Below are positions 8,167 through 17,799 of a DNA stretch of 64,000 bases, in pieces. Location: positions 1-64,000 of the IMG/VR virus record IMGVR_UViG_3300032240_001333. One strand, 5' to 3'. The notes beneath the pieces are model-generated. The model had not been told where the DNA came from. It saw nothing but the letters and a program-made list of their open reading frames with translations, and searched no databases. Position numbers and translations under genes: made by a program. This DNA is from a virus. Numbering within the stretch: the first letter of the stretch is position 1; each line of letters opens with the position of its first letter.

Positions 8167-11100
8167 TGAGTTTTACACATTTACATGTTCATAGTTACTA
8201 CAGCCTTATGGATGGATTAAATTCACCATTAGAGTTAGCTCAGGCTGCAAAAGATGCTGGCCAAACTGCAATAGCAATTACAGATCATGGAACTCTTGCA
8301 TCTCATAGAGATATGCAATTAGCATGTAAAGAAATTGGCATTAAACCAATTTTAGGTGTAGAAGCATATATATCTCCAACAGATAGATTTGATAGATCAT
8401 CTAAAACAGATAAAAGTATTCAGGCATATAACCATATTATTCTTTTAGCAAAAAATATGAAGGGCTTAGAAAATATAAATATTCTACAGGAACTTGCATG
8501 GAATGAAGGGTTTTATCATAAGCCACGTATTGATAGAGAGGTTTTAAATGATTATAACGAAGGTATTATCGTTCTCAGCGGATGTCTTAATGGACTCATT
8601 AGTAAAGCTATCGATAAAGGTAACATGGAGGAAGCAGAACTTCTTCTCAAAGGTTTTAAACAAACTTTCGGACAAGATTTTTACGTGGAAGTGCAATCAC
8701 ATAACCCTATGGAGATCAACTCTGCCCTTTTAGAATTAGCAGACAAGCTTGGAATTAAAGCGGTGGCAACAGGAGATGCTCACTTTGCTAAGGGTGAAGA
8801 TAAGATATTAGAAGAGGCAATGCTTATATTGTCCACATCCCCTAAATCAGATAAAGAAGCAGATTTTGAAATGTCTAGAAATATGAATAATATGTTGGAT
8901 AGATTTAACTATCTTTATCCTGATCGTCGTATTTCATTTCAAGACTATAATTTATTTATTCAAAGCAGATCTGAAATTGAATTAGATTTTAATAATGCTG
9001 GAATTACAAGAACTGATATTTACGATAATACTATTGAAATAACAGAAAAAATTGGAGAATACGATTTTAACAGGGGATTAGATCTCCTCCCAGTACCTAA
9101 GACCAATGCTGACCAGAAACTGGCTGATATGGCCTTTGAAGGCCTAGAAAGGCTACGTCTAAGGGAGAACTGGCTAGGAAATGATATATATGATCAAAGA
9201 CTTATGGAAGAACTTGAAATAATTAAAGAAAAGAATTTTGCCTCATATTTTTTAGTAGTAGCAGATATGATTAATTGGGCTAAAGAAAATAATATTATGG
9301 TTGGTCCTGGCCGTGGTTCAGCAGCAGGTTCTTTGGTATGCTATGCCCTAGGAATTACAGATGTAGATCCAATTGAATATGATTTATTGTTTTTCCGATT
9401 TATTAATCCTGAGCGTAATGACTTTCCAGATATTGATACAGATTTTGAAGATCGTCGTCGCAAAGAGGTTAAAGATTATCTTAAAAAGAAATTTAAGCAC
9501 GTAGCATCTATTTCAACATACACATATTTTAAAGATAAGGGTGTTATTAGAGATGCTGCTCGTGTATTTATGGTGCCATTACAAGATGTAAATCGTGCAA
9601 TGAAATCAATTGATACATTTGAAGATTTTATGGAATCCCCTAATACAAAAGAATTTAGAATGAAATACCCAGAAGTAGTATGGCTTGCCGAAAGATTGCG
9701 TGGAAAGATTAGAAGCGTAGGAGTACATGCTGCTGGTGTTGTTGTTGCAAAAGATGATATTAGAAAGTTTGCTCCAATTGAATCAAGAGAAGATGCACAG
9801 GATAAAGTATCTGGAAGAATTCCAGTTGTTGCTTATGACATGGATACTGTTGCAGATATTGGTCTTATTAAACTTGATGCTCTTGGATTAAAAACTTTAT
9901 CTGTTATTTCTGACACATTAAAGGCAATTAAAAAAAGACATAATAAAGATATAGAACTCTCAAGCCTATCCTTAAATGATGCAGAAGTTTACAAAACATT
10001 AAGCGAAGGATATACAAAAGGTGTATTCCAAGCTGAAGCAACTCCATATACAAACCTATTAATTAAAATGGGTGTAGATAAATTTGAAGATCTTGCTGCT
10101 TCAAATGCTTTAGTTCGTCCAGGTGCTATGAATACCGTAGGTGCTTCATACATTAATAGAAAACATGGGCGTGAAGATGTAGAATATGTTCATGAAATTA
10201 TGAAGCCTTTTACCGAAAACACATATGGTGTTATTATATATCAAGAACAGGTTATGCAAGCTTGCGTACACCTAGGAGGGATGTCTTGGTCAGAGGCTGA
10301 TAAGGTCCGCAAGATTATTGGTAAGAAAAAAGATGCAAAAGAATTTGACCAGTTCAAGGATAAGTTTATTGATGGGGCTTCAAAGCACATTTCTAAAAAG
10401 AAAGCCGAATCGTTATGGCACGATTTCGAGGCTCACGCAGGCTATTCTTTTAATCGTAGTCACGCTGTTGCTTATTCCATGCTTAGTTATTATACGGCTT
10501 GGCTTAAAAAGTATTACCCTCTTGAGTTCATGTTTTCAATTCTTAAAAATGAAAACAATAAAGATGCTAGGACGGAATATTTAATTGAGGCTAAACGCCT
10601 AAACCTTAAAGTATTATTGCCACATATTAATGAATCAGATGTATATTTTTCATTAAAACAAAATGCTATTCAATTTGGATTAGCTGAAATTAAATTTATT
10701 TCAGATAGTATTGCAAATAAAATTATAGAAAGAAGACCTTATGAAACGTATGCCGATTTCGTTCAAAAAGCCTCTGCCAAAGGTAGTGGCATTAACAGTA
10801 GGGCTGTATCTGCTCTTAATGCTATTGGTGGTGCTGCTTTCGACGACAATATCAGAAGCGGTAAGGAAAAGGAAAACTACTACGAATATTTAGGAATACC
10901 TACATTTAATTTAGAATCAATTCCACCACGAATTAAATCACAGGCTAGACCAATCCAAGACTTTGACGATCTTGGATCATTCCCAATGTTTGGTATGGTA
11001 AAAAGTATTAAACGTGGAACTGGATGGGCACGTATAGAATTAGTAGATGAAACTGGATCAATTGGTTTATTCCATCATGAGCAAACTCAAATTGAAACTG

Positions 11101-11444
11101 GACAAATGTATTTTATTCTTGTAGGAGATAATCGTATTGCTAGATATATTAAGGTAAACGATATTGATCCCAACGGCTCAGATCTATTTGTAGATTATTT
11201 ATATAGAAAAGAATATGATATGGAAGATGATGAAATGATGGTTATTAACTTTAATCCATATAAAACAAAAGCTGGCAAGACAATGGCACACATTGTTATG
11301 ACAGATAAAAATAAAGAGTTAAAACGGGCTATCGCATTCCCAGCCATGTATCCAAAAGTACTAGCCAAAATGCGTGAAGGTATGAAATGTAAACCAGTTC
11401 TGTCTAAATTAGATGACGGAACCTTAATGATAAAGGAAGCATAA
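8166..11444 (+). CDS. dnaE: DNA polymerase III alpha subunit (DnaE type, C family)
   Basis: 1092 aa from ATG 8166. N-terminal PHP domain starts THLHVHSYYSLMDG. The C-family nucleotidyltransferase palm shows GPGRGSAAGSLV and FPDIDTDFEDRRR (catalytic Asp pair), then IIYQEQVMQACVHLGG and AGYSFNRSHAVAYS. The tail looks OB-like. Length is close to bacterial DnaE (about 1160 aa), so this is a full replicase alpha subunit rather than a family A or B phage polymerase. No proofreading exonuclease gene was recognised nearby. Confidence 0.95.
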   Translation: MSFTHLHVHSYYSLMDGLNSPLELAQAAKDAGQTAIAITDHGTLASHRDMQLACKEIGIKPILGVEAYISPTDRFDRSSKTDKSIQAYNHIILLAKNMKGLENINILQELAWNEGFYHKPRIDREVLNDYNEGIIVLSGCLNGLISKAIDKGNMEEAELLLKGFKQTFGQDFYVEVQSHNPMEINSALLELADKLGIKAVATGDAHFAKGEDKILEEAMLILSTSPKSDKEADFEMSRNMNNMLDRFNYLYPDRRISFQDYNLFIQSRSEIELDFNNAGITRTDIYDNTIEITEKIGEYDFNRGLDLLPVPKTNADQKLADMAFEGLERLRLRENWLGNDIYDQRLMEELEIIKEKNFASYFLVVADMINWAKENNIMVGPGRGSAAGSLVCYALGITDVDPIEYDLLFFRFINPERNDFPDIDTDFEDRRRKEVKDYLKKKFKHVASISTYTYFKDKGVIRDAARVFMVPLQDVNRAMKSIDTFEDFMESPNTKEFRMKYPEVVWLAERLRGKIRSVGVHAAGVVVAKDDIRKFAPIESREDAQDKVSGRIPVVAYDMDTVADIGLIKLDALGLKTLSVISDTLKAIKKRHNKDIELSSLSLNDAEVYKTLSEGYTKGVFQAEATPYTNLLIKMGVDKFEDLAASNALVRPGAMNTVGASYINRKHGREDVEYVHEIMKPFTENTYGVIIYQEQVMQACVHLGGMSWSEADKVRKIIGKKKDAKEFDQFKDKFIDGASKHISKKKAESLWHDFEAHAGYSFNRSHAVAYSMLSYYTAWLKKYYPLEFMFSILKNENNKDARTEYLIEAKRLNLKVLLPHINESDVYFSLKQNAIQFGLAEIKFISDSIANKIIERRPYETYADFVQKASAKGSGINSRAVSALNAIGGAAFDDNIRSGKEKENYYEYLGIPTFNLESIPPRIKSQARPIQDFDDLGSFPMFGMVKSIKRGTGWARIELVDETGSIGLFHHEQTQIETGQMYFILVGDNRIARYIKVNDIDPNGSDLFVDYLYRKEYDMEDDEMMVINFNPYKTKAGKTMAHIVMTDKNKELKRAIAFPAMYPKVLAKMREGMKCKPVLSKLDDGTLMIKEA

Positions 11445-11683
11445 TGAGCAAAACCCCTGTAGAAGTATATGAAGCAATGAATGCTACTAATATTTTAGTG
11501 GCAATTTTAGATTCACAAAAAACAGTATCTATACCATTAGACGTATTCTTAAATGCGTCAAATGAAAATAAAAATTTAAATGTTGAATATAATGAGGATA
11601 CAACCTCATTTATTTTTGAATTGAGGGATAAAGTTGAACAACAAAATGTTGATCAGAATGTTGATGCAGAATCAAATAATTGA
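11444..11683 (+). CDS. Small acidic protein, unknown
   Basis: 79 aa, coupled to the polymerase gene by TAATG overlap. Beta-rich N-terminal part (NILVAILDSQKTVSIPLDVF), then an acidic, Gln/Asn-rich tail (VEQQNVDQNVDAE). No recognised family. Confidence 0.55.
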   Translation: MSKTPVEVYEAMNATNILVAILDSQKTVSIPLDVFLNASNENKNLNVEYNEDTTSFIFELRDKVEQQNVDQNVDAESNN

Positions 11684-11738
11684 ACCAGATCAGCCTATTA
11701 TTTATAATAGGTCAGAAGATTTTAGTTATAAAAAATAA
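11664..11738 (+). CDS. Possible 24-aa miniprotein
   Basis: ATG 11664 opens a 24-codon frame overlapping the end of the previous gene by 20 nt. It has no ribosome-binding site and no family match; listed only because the space is otherwise unused. Confidence 0.25.
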   Translation: MQNQIIEPDQPIIYNRSEDFSYKK

Positions 11739-11751
11739 AAACTAGTTTTAA

Positions 11752-11760
11752 TGCTATAAT
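11752..11760 (+). promoter_or_regulatory. Extended -10 promoter for recA-like gene
   Basis: TGcTATAAT (11752-11760), 23 nt upstream of ATG 11784; no clear -35 at 17 bp. Confidence 0.55.
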
Positions 11761-11783
11761 GAGTAGATAGAGAAAGTAGAAGA

Positions 11784-12788
11784 ATGACAATTTTAATAGA
11801 TGATGTATTAGCAAAATTAGATCCAAAAACAAGAGCAAGAGTGCAGTCAGCACAAGATATTCAAGTACATAAACAACTTACACCAAGCATTGGTTTAAAT
11901 AGTGCATTGCGTGGTGGTTTGGGCTATGGAAGACAAGTCCTTGTATGGGGAAATAAATCTGCTGGTAAATCTTCGTTTTGTTTACAAATGATTGCTCTTG
12001 CACAAAAAGAAGGAAAAGCATGTGCATGGATTGATGCTGAAGCATCATATGATCAGTCATGGGCAGAACAATTAGGCGTAGATTCTTCTAAATTAATTTA
12101 TTCACCAGCTAAAACAGTTAACGATATGGTTGATGTTGCTACAAAATTAATGGAAGCTGGGGTGGATCTAATAGTAGTAGACTCCATATCAGCATTATTG
12201 CCAGCAATTTATTTTGAAAAAGATGGTAATGAAATGAAAGATTTGCAAGATACAAAGCAAATTGGTGCAGAAGCAAAAGATATGACACATGCCGTTAAGA
12301 TGTTAAACTATGCAAATAAAAATACATTGCTTGTTTTAATCTCACAGCAACGAAATCAATTTGGATCTATGCATGCCTCTCATATTCCTACAGGTGGTAT
12401 GGCTGTTAAATTCTTTTCATCAACTGTTATTAAGTTGTGGAGTTCTGAAGCAGAAGCTAATGCAATTAAAGCAGGAGTTCCTGTTGGTGATAAGATTATT
12501 GAGCAAAGAGTTGGTAGACCAGTAAATTGGATTATTGATTATAATAAACTTGGACCACCAAACTTATCAGGACAATATGACTTTTATTATCAAGGAAAGT
12601 CTCTTGGCGTAGATAGGGTTGGAGAAACTTTAGACATTGCAGAAATGTATGGCATTGTAGAAAAAGGTGGTGCTTGGTATACGGTAAATGGGGAAAGATT
12701 CCAGGGACGTGCTAAAGCAGTTGCATACTTAAAAGAAAATTTAGATGTTGTTGAGAAATTAATTGAGGAAATAAATGCCAAATCTTAA
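11784..12788 (+). CDS. recA: RecA-like recombinase
   Basis: 334 aa. Walker A GNKSAGKSS (about residues 55-63), Walker B LIVVDSISALLPA (about 130), and the loop region SQQRNQFGSMHASHIPTGGMAVKF in order. The N-terminal domain is short. Catalyses homologous strand exchange for repair and recombination-dependent replication. It lies directly upstream of nuclease and resolvase genes, forming a recombination set. Confidence 0.9.
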   Translation: MTILIDDVLAKLDPKTRARVQSAQDIQVHKQLTPSIGLNSALRGGLGYGRQVLVWGNKSAGKSSFCLQMIALAQKEGKACAWIDAEASYDQSWAEQLGVDSSKLIYSPAKTVNDMVDVATKLMEAGVDLIVVDSISALLPAIYFEKDGNEMKDLQDTKQIGAEAKDMTHAVKMLNYANKNTLLVLISQQRNQFGSMHASHIPTGGMAVKFFSSTVIKLWSSEAEANAIKAGVPVGDKIIEQRVGRPVNWIIDYNKLGPPNLSGQYDFYYQGKSLGVDRVGETLDIAEMYGIVEKGGAWYTVNGERFQGRAKAVAYLKENLDVVEKLIEEINAKS

Positions 12789-12966
12789 AGAGTTTTTTGA
12801 CAAACCAGAGATTCTTCACAAACAAGGTCTAGAAGAAATTCCTGGAACCAAACCATGTTCTAAATGCGATAAGGATGCTGAAAGTGCATTTTGGGATCCA
12901 AATACATTTATTATGTCTTGGAAATGTCCAGATGGACATGATAATCAATATAAGGTAAATGTTTAA
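12775..12966 (+). CDS. Small zinc-ribbon protein
   Basis: 63 aa with CSKC and, 24 residues on, CPDGHD: a single metal site with C2-CH character. Start overlaps the RecA gene end by 14 nt and its stop overlaps the next start (TAATG). Confidence 0.6.
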   Translation: MPNLKEFFDKPEILHKQGLEEIPGTKPCSKCDKDAESAFWDPNTFIMSWKCPDGHDNQYKVNV

Positions 12967-13274
12967 TGTCAGAAAGATCTGAGGTTAAACGTGATGGTGC
13001 TAAGGCTCAAAAAAATAGTGGGCGTGGCGACTATCAAAAAGGTGATGCCAAGTGGAATCAATTTCTTGTTGATTATAAAGAGGCATCACGTTCATTTACT
13101 TTAAATAAAGATGTCTGGTCTAAAATATGCACAGACACATTTAAAGTTAGCAGAGACATGCATCCAGCTTTAAAAATAATTATTGGTGAAGATGCAAAAG
13201 TAAGACTAGGAATTATTGAATGGTCTATATTAGAAGAGTTAATTAATTGCTGGGAGGAGCACAATGGGAAGTAA
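12966..13274 (+). CDS. Conserved phage protein, unknown
   Basis: 102 aa. Basic N terminus, then a compact KWNQFLVDYKEASRSF and SRDMHPALKIIIGED region and a Trp-rich C terminus. Co-transcribed with RecA and nuclease genes; a recombination-linked role is guessed from position only. Confidence 0.55.
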   Translation: MSERSEVKRDGAKAQKNSGRGDYQKGDAKWNQFLVDYKEASRSFTLNKDVWSKICTDTFKVSRDMHPALKIIIGEDAKVRLGIIEWSILEELINCWEEHNGK

Positions 13275-13404
13275 TAATAAAATACCTTTTAATCCAACTA
13301 TTATTAAAAATGGCAGGATTATAAGACTACGCAAAGATGGAACAATTAAAGCAGATCTTGGTCCATATGAAACAAAGAAAAAGAAAGAGGTAAAACGTGG
13401 TTAA
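13264..13404 (+). CDS. Small basic protein
   Basis: 46 aa, Lys/Arg-rich (RIIRLRKDGTIKAD, C-terminal KKKKEVKRG), no cysteines. Start preceded by GGAGGAGC; overlaps its neighbours by 11 and 8 nt. Likely nucleic-acid binding by charge. Confidence 0.55.
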   Translation: MGSNNKIPFNPTIIKNGRIIRLRKDGTIKADLGPYETKKKKEVKRG

Positions 13405-13501
13405 TTTTGCATTTGGTTTAGGACTTGGATATGTACTAGGAGTATATGTTCAATATTATGTTATTAAACTAAGCAAGGATTTAGAGAATGACGGAAAGTA
13501 A
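13397..13501 (+). CDS. Single-pass membrane miniprotein
   Basis: 34 aa from GTG 13397. One hydrophobic helix (FAFGLGLGYVLGVYVQYYVI) with a short charged tail. Overlaps both neighbours. Function unknown. Confidence 0.5.
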   Translation: MVNFAFGLGLGYVLGVYVQYYVIKLSKDLENDGK

Positions 13502-13826
13502 GAATACGCTTGAGCTAATTAGCGATATTACAGAATTTAATGACCTTCATGAATTTATGAAGGATGAGCACCTAGATAAAGCTCTGGCTATTGTGGTAAA
13601 ATTATTAATGAATCCAGATGTGCCGTCTTCAAAAGCTCCACATTTAATTATGGAATTACAAGCAATGTCTACTAAATTTGCTGTCATGGCGTCAGTATAT
13701 TCTACTATTATGAAAGACAAATCTGGAACAGAGAATAATAACAAAAAGAATGTTTATTATTCAGTTAAGGAGTCGATAGACAAACTTGTAGATGCTCTCA
13801 AGTATGTTGTCAGATATAATGGGTAG
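13488..13826 (+). CDS. Conserved helical protein, unknown
   Basis: 112 aa, all-helical by composition, with DPVPS-like loop NPDVPSSKAPHLIMEL. Coupled to the Cas4-like nuclease downstream (8-nt overlap), so a partner role in recombination is possible but unproven. Confidence 0.6.
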   Translation: MTESKNTLELISDITEFNDLHEFMKDEHLDKALAIVVKLLMNPDVPSSKAPHLIMELQAMSTKFAVMASVYSTIMKDKSGTENNNKKNVYYSVKESIDKLVDALKYVVRYNG

Positions 13827-14595
13827 AGAAATAGTAAGTAATTTAAAATTTAAAAAAGTTAACGGTAACTTTGATCCAGAGTCATTTGCTAAAATGCTTG
13901 ATGATGCATACTTAGCAACAAAACGTGGCGATCAAACAATGATTAAGACATCATTTAGTCCTAGCACTATTGGTTATGGACATGGAAATTGTCCTAGATA
14001 TTGGTATTTAGCTTTTAGTGGTGTTGGATTTATTGATGAGAATGATTCGATTGCAGTTGCTAATATGGCTCAAGGAACTCAAGCACATGAGAGATTACAA
14101 AAACTAATTAATTCTACAGGGAAATTAAAAGAAGAAGAACGTGAAATTAAAAATGAATATCCACCAATCAGAGGATTTATTGATCTTGTTTTAGATTGGA
14201 ATGGCAAAGAAGTTATAGGTGAAATTAAAACTGCTAAACAAGAAGTATGGGATACCAGACAAGCCACAATGAAGCCTTCTGCAAATCATCTGCTTCAACT
14301 ACTTACATATATGAAATTAACTAAAGCCAAAGAAGGATTTTTCTTATATGAAAATAAAAATACTCAAGAAGTATTAATTATTCCAGTTTCAATGAATGAA
14401 AGAAATACAAAGATAATTGAAGATACCTTTACTTGGTTATGTGAAGTTTGGGATAATTTTAAAGATGGAGATTTGCCAATGAGGGCATTTACAAAGTCTA
14501 CATCTACATGTAAATATTGTCCTATTAAAAAAGACTGTTGGTCAATGGAAACTGGTACGGTGCAAATAGAAGCATTTGAGGTCCCTAAGATATGA
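13819..14595 (+). CDS. Cas4/RecB-like PD-(D/E)XK nuclease with Fe-S cysteines
   Basis: About 258 aa from ATG 13819. Nuclease motifs: helical HERL region, GFIDLVLDW (catalytic Asp), EIKTAK (E-x-K), then HLLQLLTYM (QxxxY-like). An N-terminal Cys (GNCPRYW) and a C-terminal trio CKYC...KKDCW form the four-Cys iron-sulfur site of Cas4-type exonucleases. Expected to resect DNA ends for RecA-mediated recombination. No CRISPR genes are nearby, so this is a recombination exonuclease. Confidence 0.85.
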   Translation: MGREIVSNLKFKKVNGNFDPESFAKMLDDAYLATKRGDQTMIKTSFSPSTIGYGHGNCPRYWYLAFSGVGFIDENDSIAVANMAQGTQAHERLQKLINSTGKLKEEEREIKNEYPPIRGFIDLVLDWNGKEVIGEIKTAKQEVWDTRQATMKPSANHLLQLLTYMKLTKAKEGFFLYENKNTQEVLIIPVSMNERNTKIIEDTFTWLCEVWDNFKDGDLPMRAFTKSTSTCKYCPIKKDCWSMETGTVQIEAFEVPKI

Positions 14596-14870
14596 TTTGT
14601 TCAAATAAAGAATGTGCTAAAGAGTTTGATGCAAAAACTCATAATCAAAAGTACTGTACAGATGAATGTTGTCGTATTGCCACAAACCGCAGAATAATGG
14701 AAAAGTATTATGAAAAAAAGGCTATTAAGAATGGCGCACATAGAATTTGCAAAAATTGTAAAACTAAATTAAGTAGATATAATCAATCTAATATATGCTC
14801 AACTTGCGAAAAAAATATTGATTATCAAAGCAAAAAAGTAATTTGGAGTATATTAGGTGACCTTAGCTAG
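14592..14870 (+). CDS. Double zinc-finger phage protein
   Basis: 92 aa. First site: CSNKEC ... YCTDECC; second: CKNCKTK ... ICSTCEK. Basic residues between them suggest nucleic-acid binding. Starts within the nuclease stop (ATGA-type overlap), and its end overlaps the resolvase start. Confidence 0.65.
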   Translation: MICSNKECAKEFDAKTHNQKYCTDECCRIATNRRIMEKYYEKKAIKNGAHRICKNCKTKLSRYNQSNICSTCEKNIDYQSKKVIWSILGDLS

Positions 14871-15423
14871 TTTAAAAAAAACTCAAGCTTATAGAGTTTT
14901 AGGCATAGATGCATCTACAAACTCAGTTGCCTTTTGTTTAATGGAAAATAATATACCTTTAAAATGGGGTAAGATAGAGTTTACTGGCGCAGATATATAT
15001 GAAAAAATATATGACGCTAAAATTAAAATGAATGCAATGTTAAATGAATTAAAGTCAGATTATATTGTAGTTGAAGGCGCAGTCCTTGTCAGATCCCCAG
15101 ATGCTGTAATAAAATTGTCTTATGTCTATGGAGTTGTTATTGCTGAGCTTATGTCTACTGGCGCTAAAGTTATTACAATTAGCCCATCCGCATGGCAGGC
15201 GTATATTGGCAACAAAAATCCGACAAAAGATGAAAAGTCTGCAATAAGACTAAAGAATCCAGGCTACGCAGATTCATGGTATAAAAACCAATTAAGAAAC
15301 ATGCGTAAACAAAGAACTGTAGATTATTTTAATAATAAATATAAGTTAAATTTATCAGACTTTGATGTAGCAGATTCATTTGGCATTGCTCATTATTCAA
15401 ATGAGGTATTGACTAAACGATGA
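14857..15423 (+). CDS. RuvC-like Holliday junction resolvase
   Basis: 188 aa from GTG 14857. RNase H-fold acidic residues: LGIDASTNSVAF (first Asp), IVVEGAVLV (Glu) and SDFDVADSFGIAHY (paired Asp). Matches phage RuvC-like endonucleases that resolve branched DNA before packaging. Follows RecA and the exonuclease. Confidence 0.85.
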   Translation: MTLASLKKTQAYRVLGIDASTNSVAFCLMENNIPLKWGKIEFTGADIYEKIYDAKIKMNAMLNELKSDYIVVEGAVLVRSPDAVIKLSYVYGVVIAELMSTGAKVITISPSAWQAYIGNKNPTKDEKSAIRLKNPGYADSWYKNQLRNMRKQRTVDYFNNKYKLNLSDFDVADSFGIAHYSNEVLTKR

Positions 15424-15566
15424 AACTATATCAAAATAAAACGTGGCTATATCGTAGGTATATAATTCAAAAAAAAAGTATTACAGTAATAGCTCAAGAG
15501 TGTGGCGTATCAACCATGACTATACAAAGATATGTTCAAGAGTTTGGATTTAGTAAAAAAAGATGA
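15420..15566 (+). CDS. Small helix-turn-helix protein
   Basis: 48 aa. SITVIAQECGVSTMTIQRYV is a clear homeodomain-like HTH. ATGA overlap at both ends. Likely DNA-binding regulator or adaptor. Confidence 0.6.
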   Translation: MKLYQNKTWLYRRYIIQKKSITVIAQECGVSTMTIQRYVQEFGFSKKR

Positions 15567-16258
15567 ATATAGCATATAAACTTTTCCATTTGCCAAGAGA
15601 TCATGAACGCAATAAACTTGTTGAAAATGTTCATTCTAATCTTCTTAAAAGTATAAAAATATTAAATACAGATACAATTAAAATATCATCTTATGATGAA
15701 TATACTGCATTTAGAGAGCGGTATCCAGATTTTAATATAGACCCTAATGGATATAACTTAGATAATAAACAAGGTTGGCGGTACGGAGAAGTTGGTATCT
15801 GGGCTAGTAATTGGTTAGCTTGGAAAAATTTTATAGAGTCTGATTATGATTATTTAATATTAATGGAAGATGATATATTATTATATGATGATTTTTTAAT
15901 TTATGTTAAAAAATATTTAAAAGAATTACCAGAAAATTTTGATGCATTTCATGTATTTTCACCAGAAGATCAAAATTATAAATATAATACTGGACTAGAT
16001 ATATCAGAAAATATATGCTCTTCATATCAAGACTGGTCTTGTGCTTGTTATATAATTAATAAGTCTGGTGCTAAAAAAATGATAGAATTAGCCTCTAAGG
16101 GAATCTACCTTCCATTAGATTGGTTTATGTTTAGACAAAAACATGCATTAAATATATGTACAGTTAAACCAATGCTAAATAAAATATGTACAGTAATTAA
16201 TATACAATCAACATTTCAAACTAGAGAAGATAGGAAAATATTAAATGGGATTCTCTGA
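15563..16258 (+). CDS. Glycosyltransferase family 25-type protein
   Basis: 231 aa. GT25 hallmarks: WRYGEVGIWASNWLAW (GE-G-ASH-like block), YLILMEDDILLYDDF (acidic metal-binding motif) and YLPLDWFMF near the C terminus. The family transfers sugars to LPS and, in eukaryotes and giant viruses, galactose or glucose to hydroxylysine of collagen-like proteins. First of a run of surface-sugar genes inserted between recombination and packaging genes. Confidence 0.75.
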   Translation: MNIAYKLFHLPRDHERNKLVENVHSNLLKSIKILNTDTIKISSYDEYTAFRERYPDFNIDPNGYNLDNKQGWRYGEVGIWASNWLAWKNFIESDYDYLILMEDDILLYDDFLIYVKKYLKELPENFDAFHVFSPEDQNYKYNTGLDISENICSSYQDWSCACYIINKSGAKKMIELASKGIYLPLDWFMFRQKHALNICTVKPMLNKICTVINIQSTFQTREDRKILNGIL

Positions 16259-16763
16259 TCCAACTAATAAGCCATGGACACAAGAAAAAATAATTGAATT
16301 AAATCCTACAACGGTTCTTGATGTAGGTGCTGGTCAGGGGGTGTATCTTGACTTAATTAGACAAGGTTTAGGAAATGGTGTTACTGTAAATGCAGTAGAA
16401 GTATGGCAGCCATACATAGATCAGTTTGATTTAGAAAATAGATACGATAAATTATTTGCAATGGATGTAAGAGATTTAACAAATTTTGCATACGATCTTG
16501 TAATACTTGGAGATGTATTAGAGCATATGTCGGAAAATTCAGCGGTTGAACTTTGGGACAGAATATCTCAACAGGCAAGACATGCTATTATCTCTATTCC
16601 TATTATTCATTACCATCAAGACGCAATTAATGGAAATCCATATGAAGTTCATGTGGAAGAAGATTGGAATACTGAAAGGGTTTTAAAAACTTTTAAAGGA
16701 ATTATAGAGCATAAAGAGTTTCCAGTGACAGGAGTATTCATAGCGAAATTTGATAATCAATGA
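16245..16763 (+). CDS. Class I SAM-dependent methyltransferase
   Basis: 172 aa. SAM-binding motif I VLDVGAGQGVYLDL, acidic motif II (NAVEVWQPY), and YDLVILGDVLEHM. Flanked by glycosyltransferases with 14- and 4-nt overlaps, so methylation of a glycan or small metabolite is more likely than DNA methylation. Confidence 0.75.
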   Translation: MGFSDPTNKPWTQEKIIELNPTTVLDVGAGQGVYLDLIRQGLGNGVTVNAVEVWQPYIDQFDLENRYDKLFAMDVRDLTNFAYDLVILGDVLEHMSENSAVELWDRISQQARHAIISIPIIHYHQDAINGNPYEVHVEEDWNTERVLKTFKGIIEHKEFPVTGVFIAKFDNQ

Positions 16764-17476
16764 TTCCAAAGATTATCTGGCAAACTTACAAAGATCCATT
16801 CGATCAACTACAACCATATATGCTGGATGCAGTAAATACATGGAAGACATTAAATCCTGAATATGAATATAAATACATGGATGATAGTCAAGCTGCACAA
16901 TTTATTTTAAAAGAATATGGGCAAGAATGGCATGACTTATTTGTCGGACTTCCAGTAGGAGTAATGCGTGGTGATTTATGGAGATATATGATTATCTATA
17001 AATATGGTGGAGTTTATACAGATTTAGATACAGAATGCTTAAATCCAATTAAGGTATGGTTAAATGAAGAATATGAAATGATTATTTGTCCTGAAACTGA
17101 TATTCATTTTTGTCAATGGACATTTGCTGCATCTGCTGGAAATCCAATATTAAAATCAGTTTTAGATACAATTAAAGAAAAATTAATTAATCCAACATAT
17201 GGGTCACCACATTTTGTTCATACACATACAGGACCAGCAGTATGGACTGAAGGTATTATTAAAGCTTTAGATATTAAAGTAAATAATTTAATTAGCGATC
17301 ATCTATTGTTAAACTCTTCAGATAATGCTAAACTATATAAGTTCCACTGTTATGGTGGAGAAAATTGGCGGATATTTCATTTTATTGATGTTAAGCATAT
17401 TTACGGTAGTCAAAAATGGAATGACGGAAATTATATTCAATGGATTGAAGATCCATTAGTTAGGGGTACAAGATAA
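16760..17476 (+). CDS. GT32/OCH1-type glycosyltransferase with DXD motif
   Basis: 238 aa. Starts IPKIIWQTYKDP, then RGDLWRYMIIYKYGGVYTDLDTEC with the DXD motif. Typical of capsular-polysaccharide glycosyltransferases that transfer hexoses from nucleotide sugars. Two more family members occur at 51560 and 53948. Confidence 0.85.
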   Translation: MIPKIIWQTYKDPFDQLQPYMLDAVNTWKTLNPEYEYKYMDDSQAAQFILKEYGQEWHDLFVGLPVGVMRGDLWRYMIIYKYGGVYTDLDTECLNPIKVWLNEEYEMIICPETDIHFCQWTFAASAGNPILKSVLDTIKEKLINPTYGSPHFVHTHTGPAVWTEGIIKALDIKVNNLISDHLLLNSSDNAKLYKFHCYGGENWRIFHFIDVKHIYGSQKWNDGNYIQWIEDPLVRGTR

Positions 17477-17799
17477 TGCCAAAACCAGTATTTAAAGACA
17501 GTAAGCAATTTATATATGATGAATTATATATGCATTCATTATCAGCACCTTCTGGAATTAAAATATTAAATGCATGTGTGGATGTGGCTCAAATGCTTAT
17601 TGAAAAAAATATATCATATGGAGATTCAGCTTTGTCCCCAATTAGATTATTTTCAACAGCGGATAATATAGAACAATTAAAAGTAAGAATAGATGATAAA
17701 TTAAATAGGGTTAAAAATGCCCAAGGATTCCCAGGAGATAATGATATAGATGACCTAATTGGTTATTTAATATTGTATAAAATAGCCAAATCTAATTGA
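17476..17799 (+). CDS. Nucleotide-modification-associated (DUF1599/MazG-like) protein
   Basis: 107 aa. ISYGDSALSPIRLF, RIDDKLNRV and DNDIDDLIGYLILYKIA match the all-alpha family linked to phage nucleotide metabolism. A pyrophosphohydrolase-like activity is plausible; family assignment from memory of the YGDS / DDLIGYL signature. Confidence 0.6.
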   Translation: MPKPVFKDSKQFIYDELYMHSLSAPSGIKILNACVDVAQMLIEKNISYGDSALSPIRLFSTADNIEQLKVRIDDKLNRVKNAQGFPGDNDIDDLIGYLILYKIAKSN

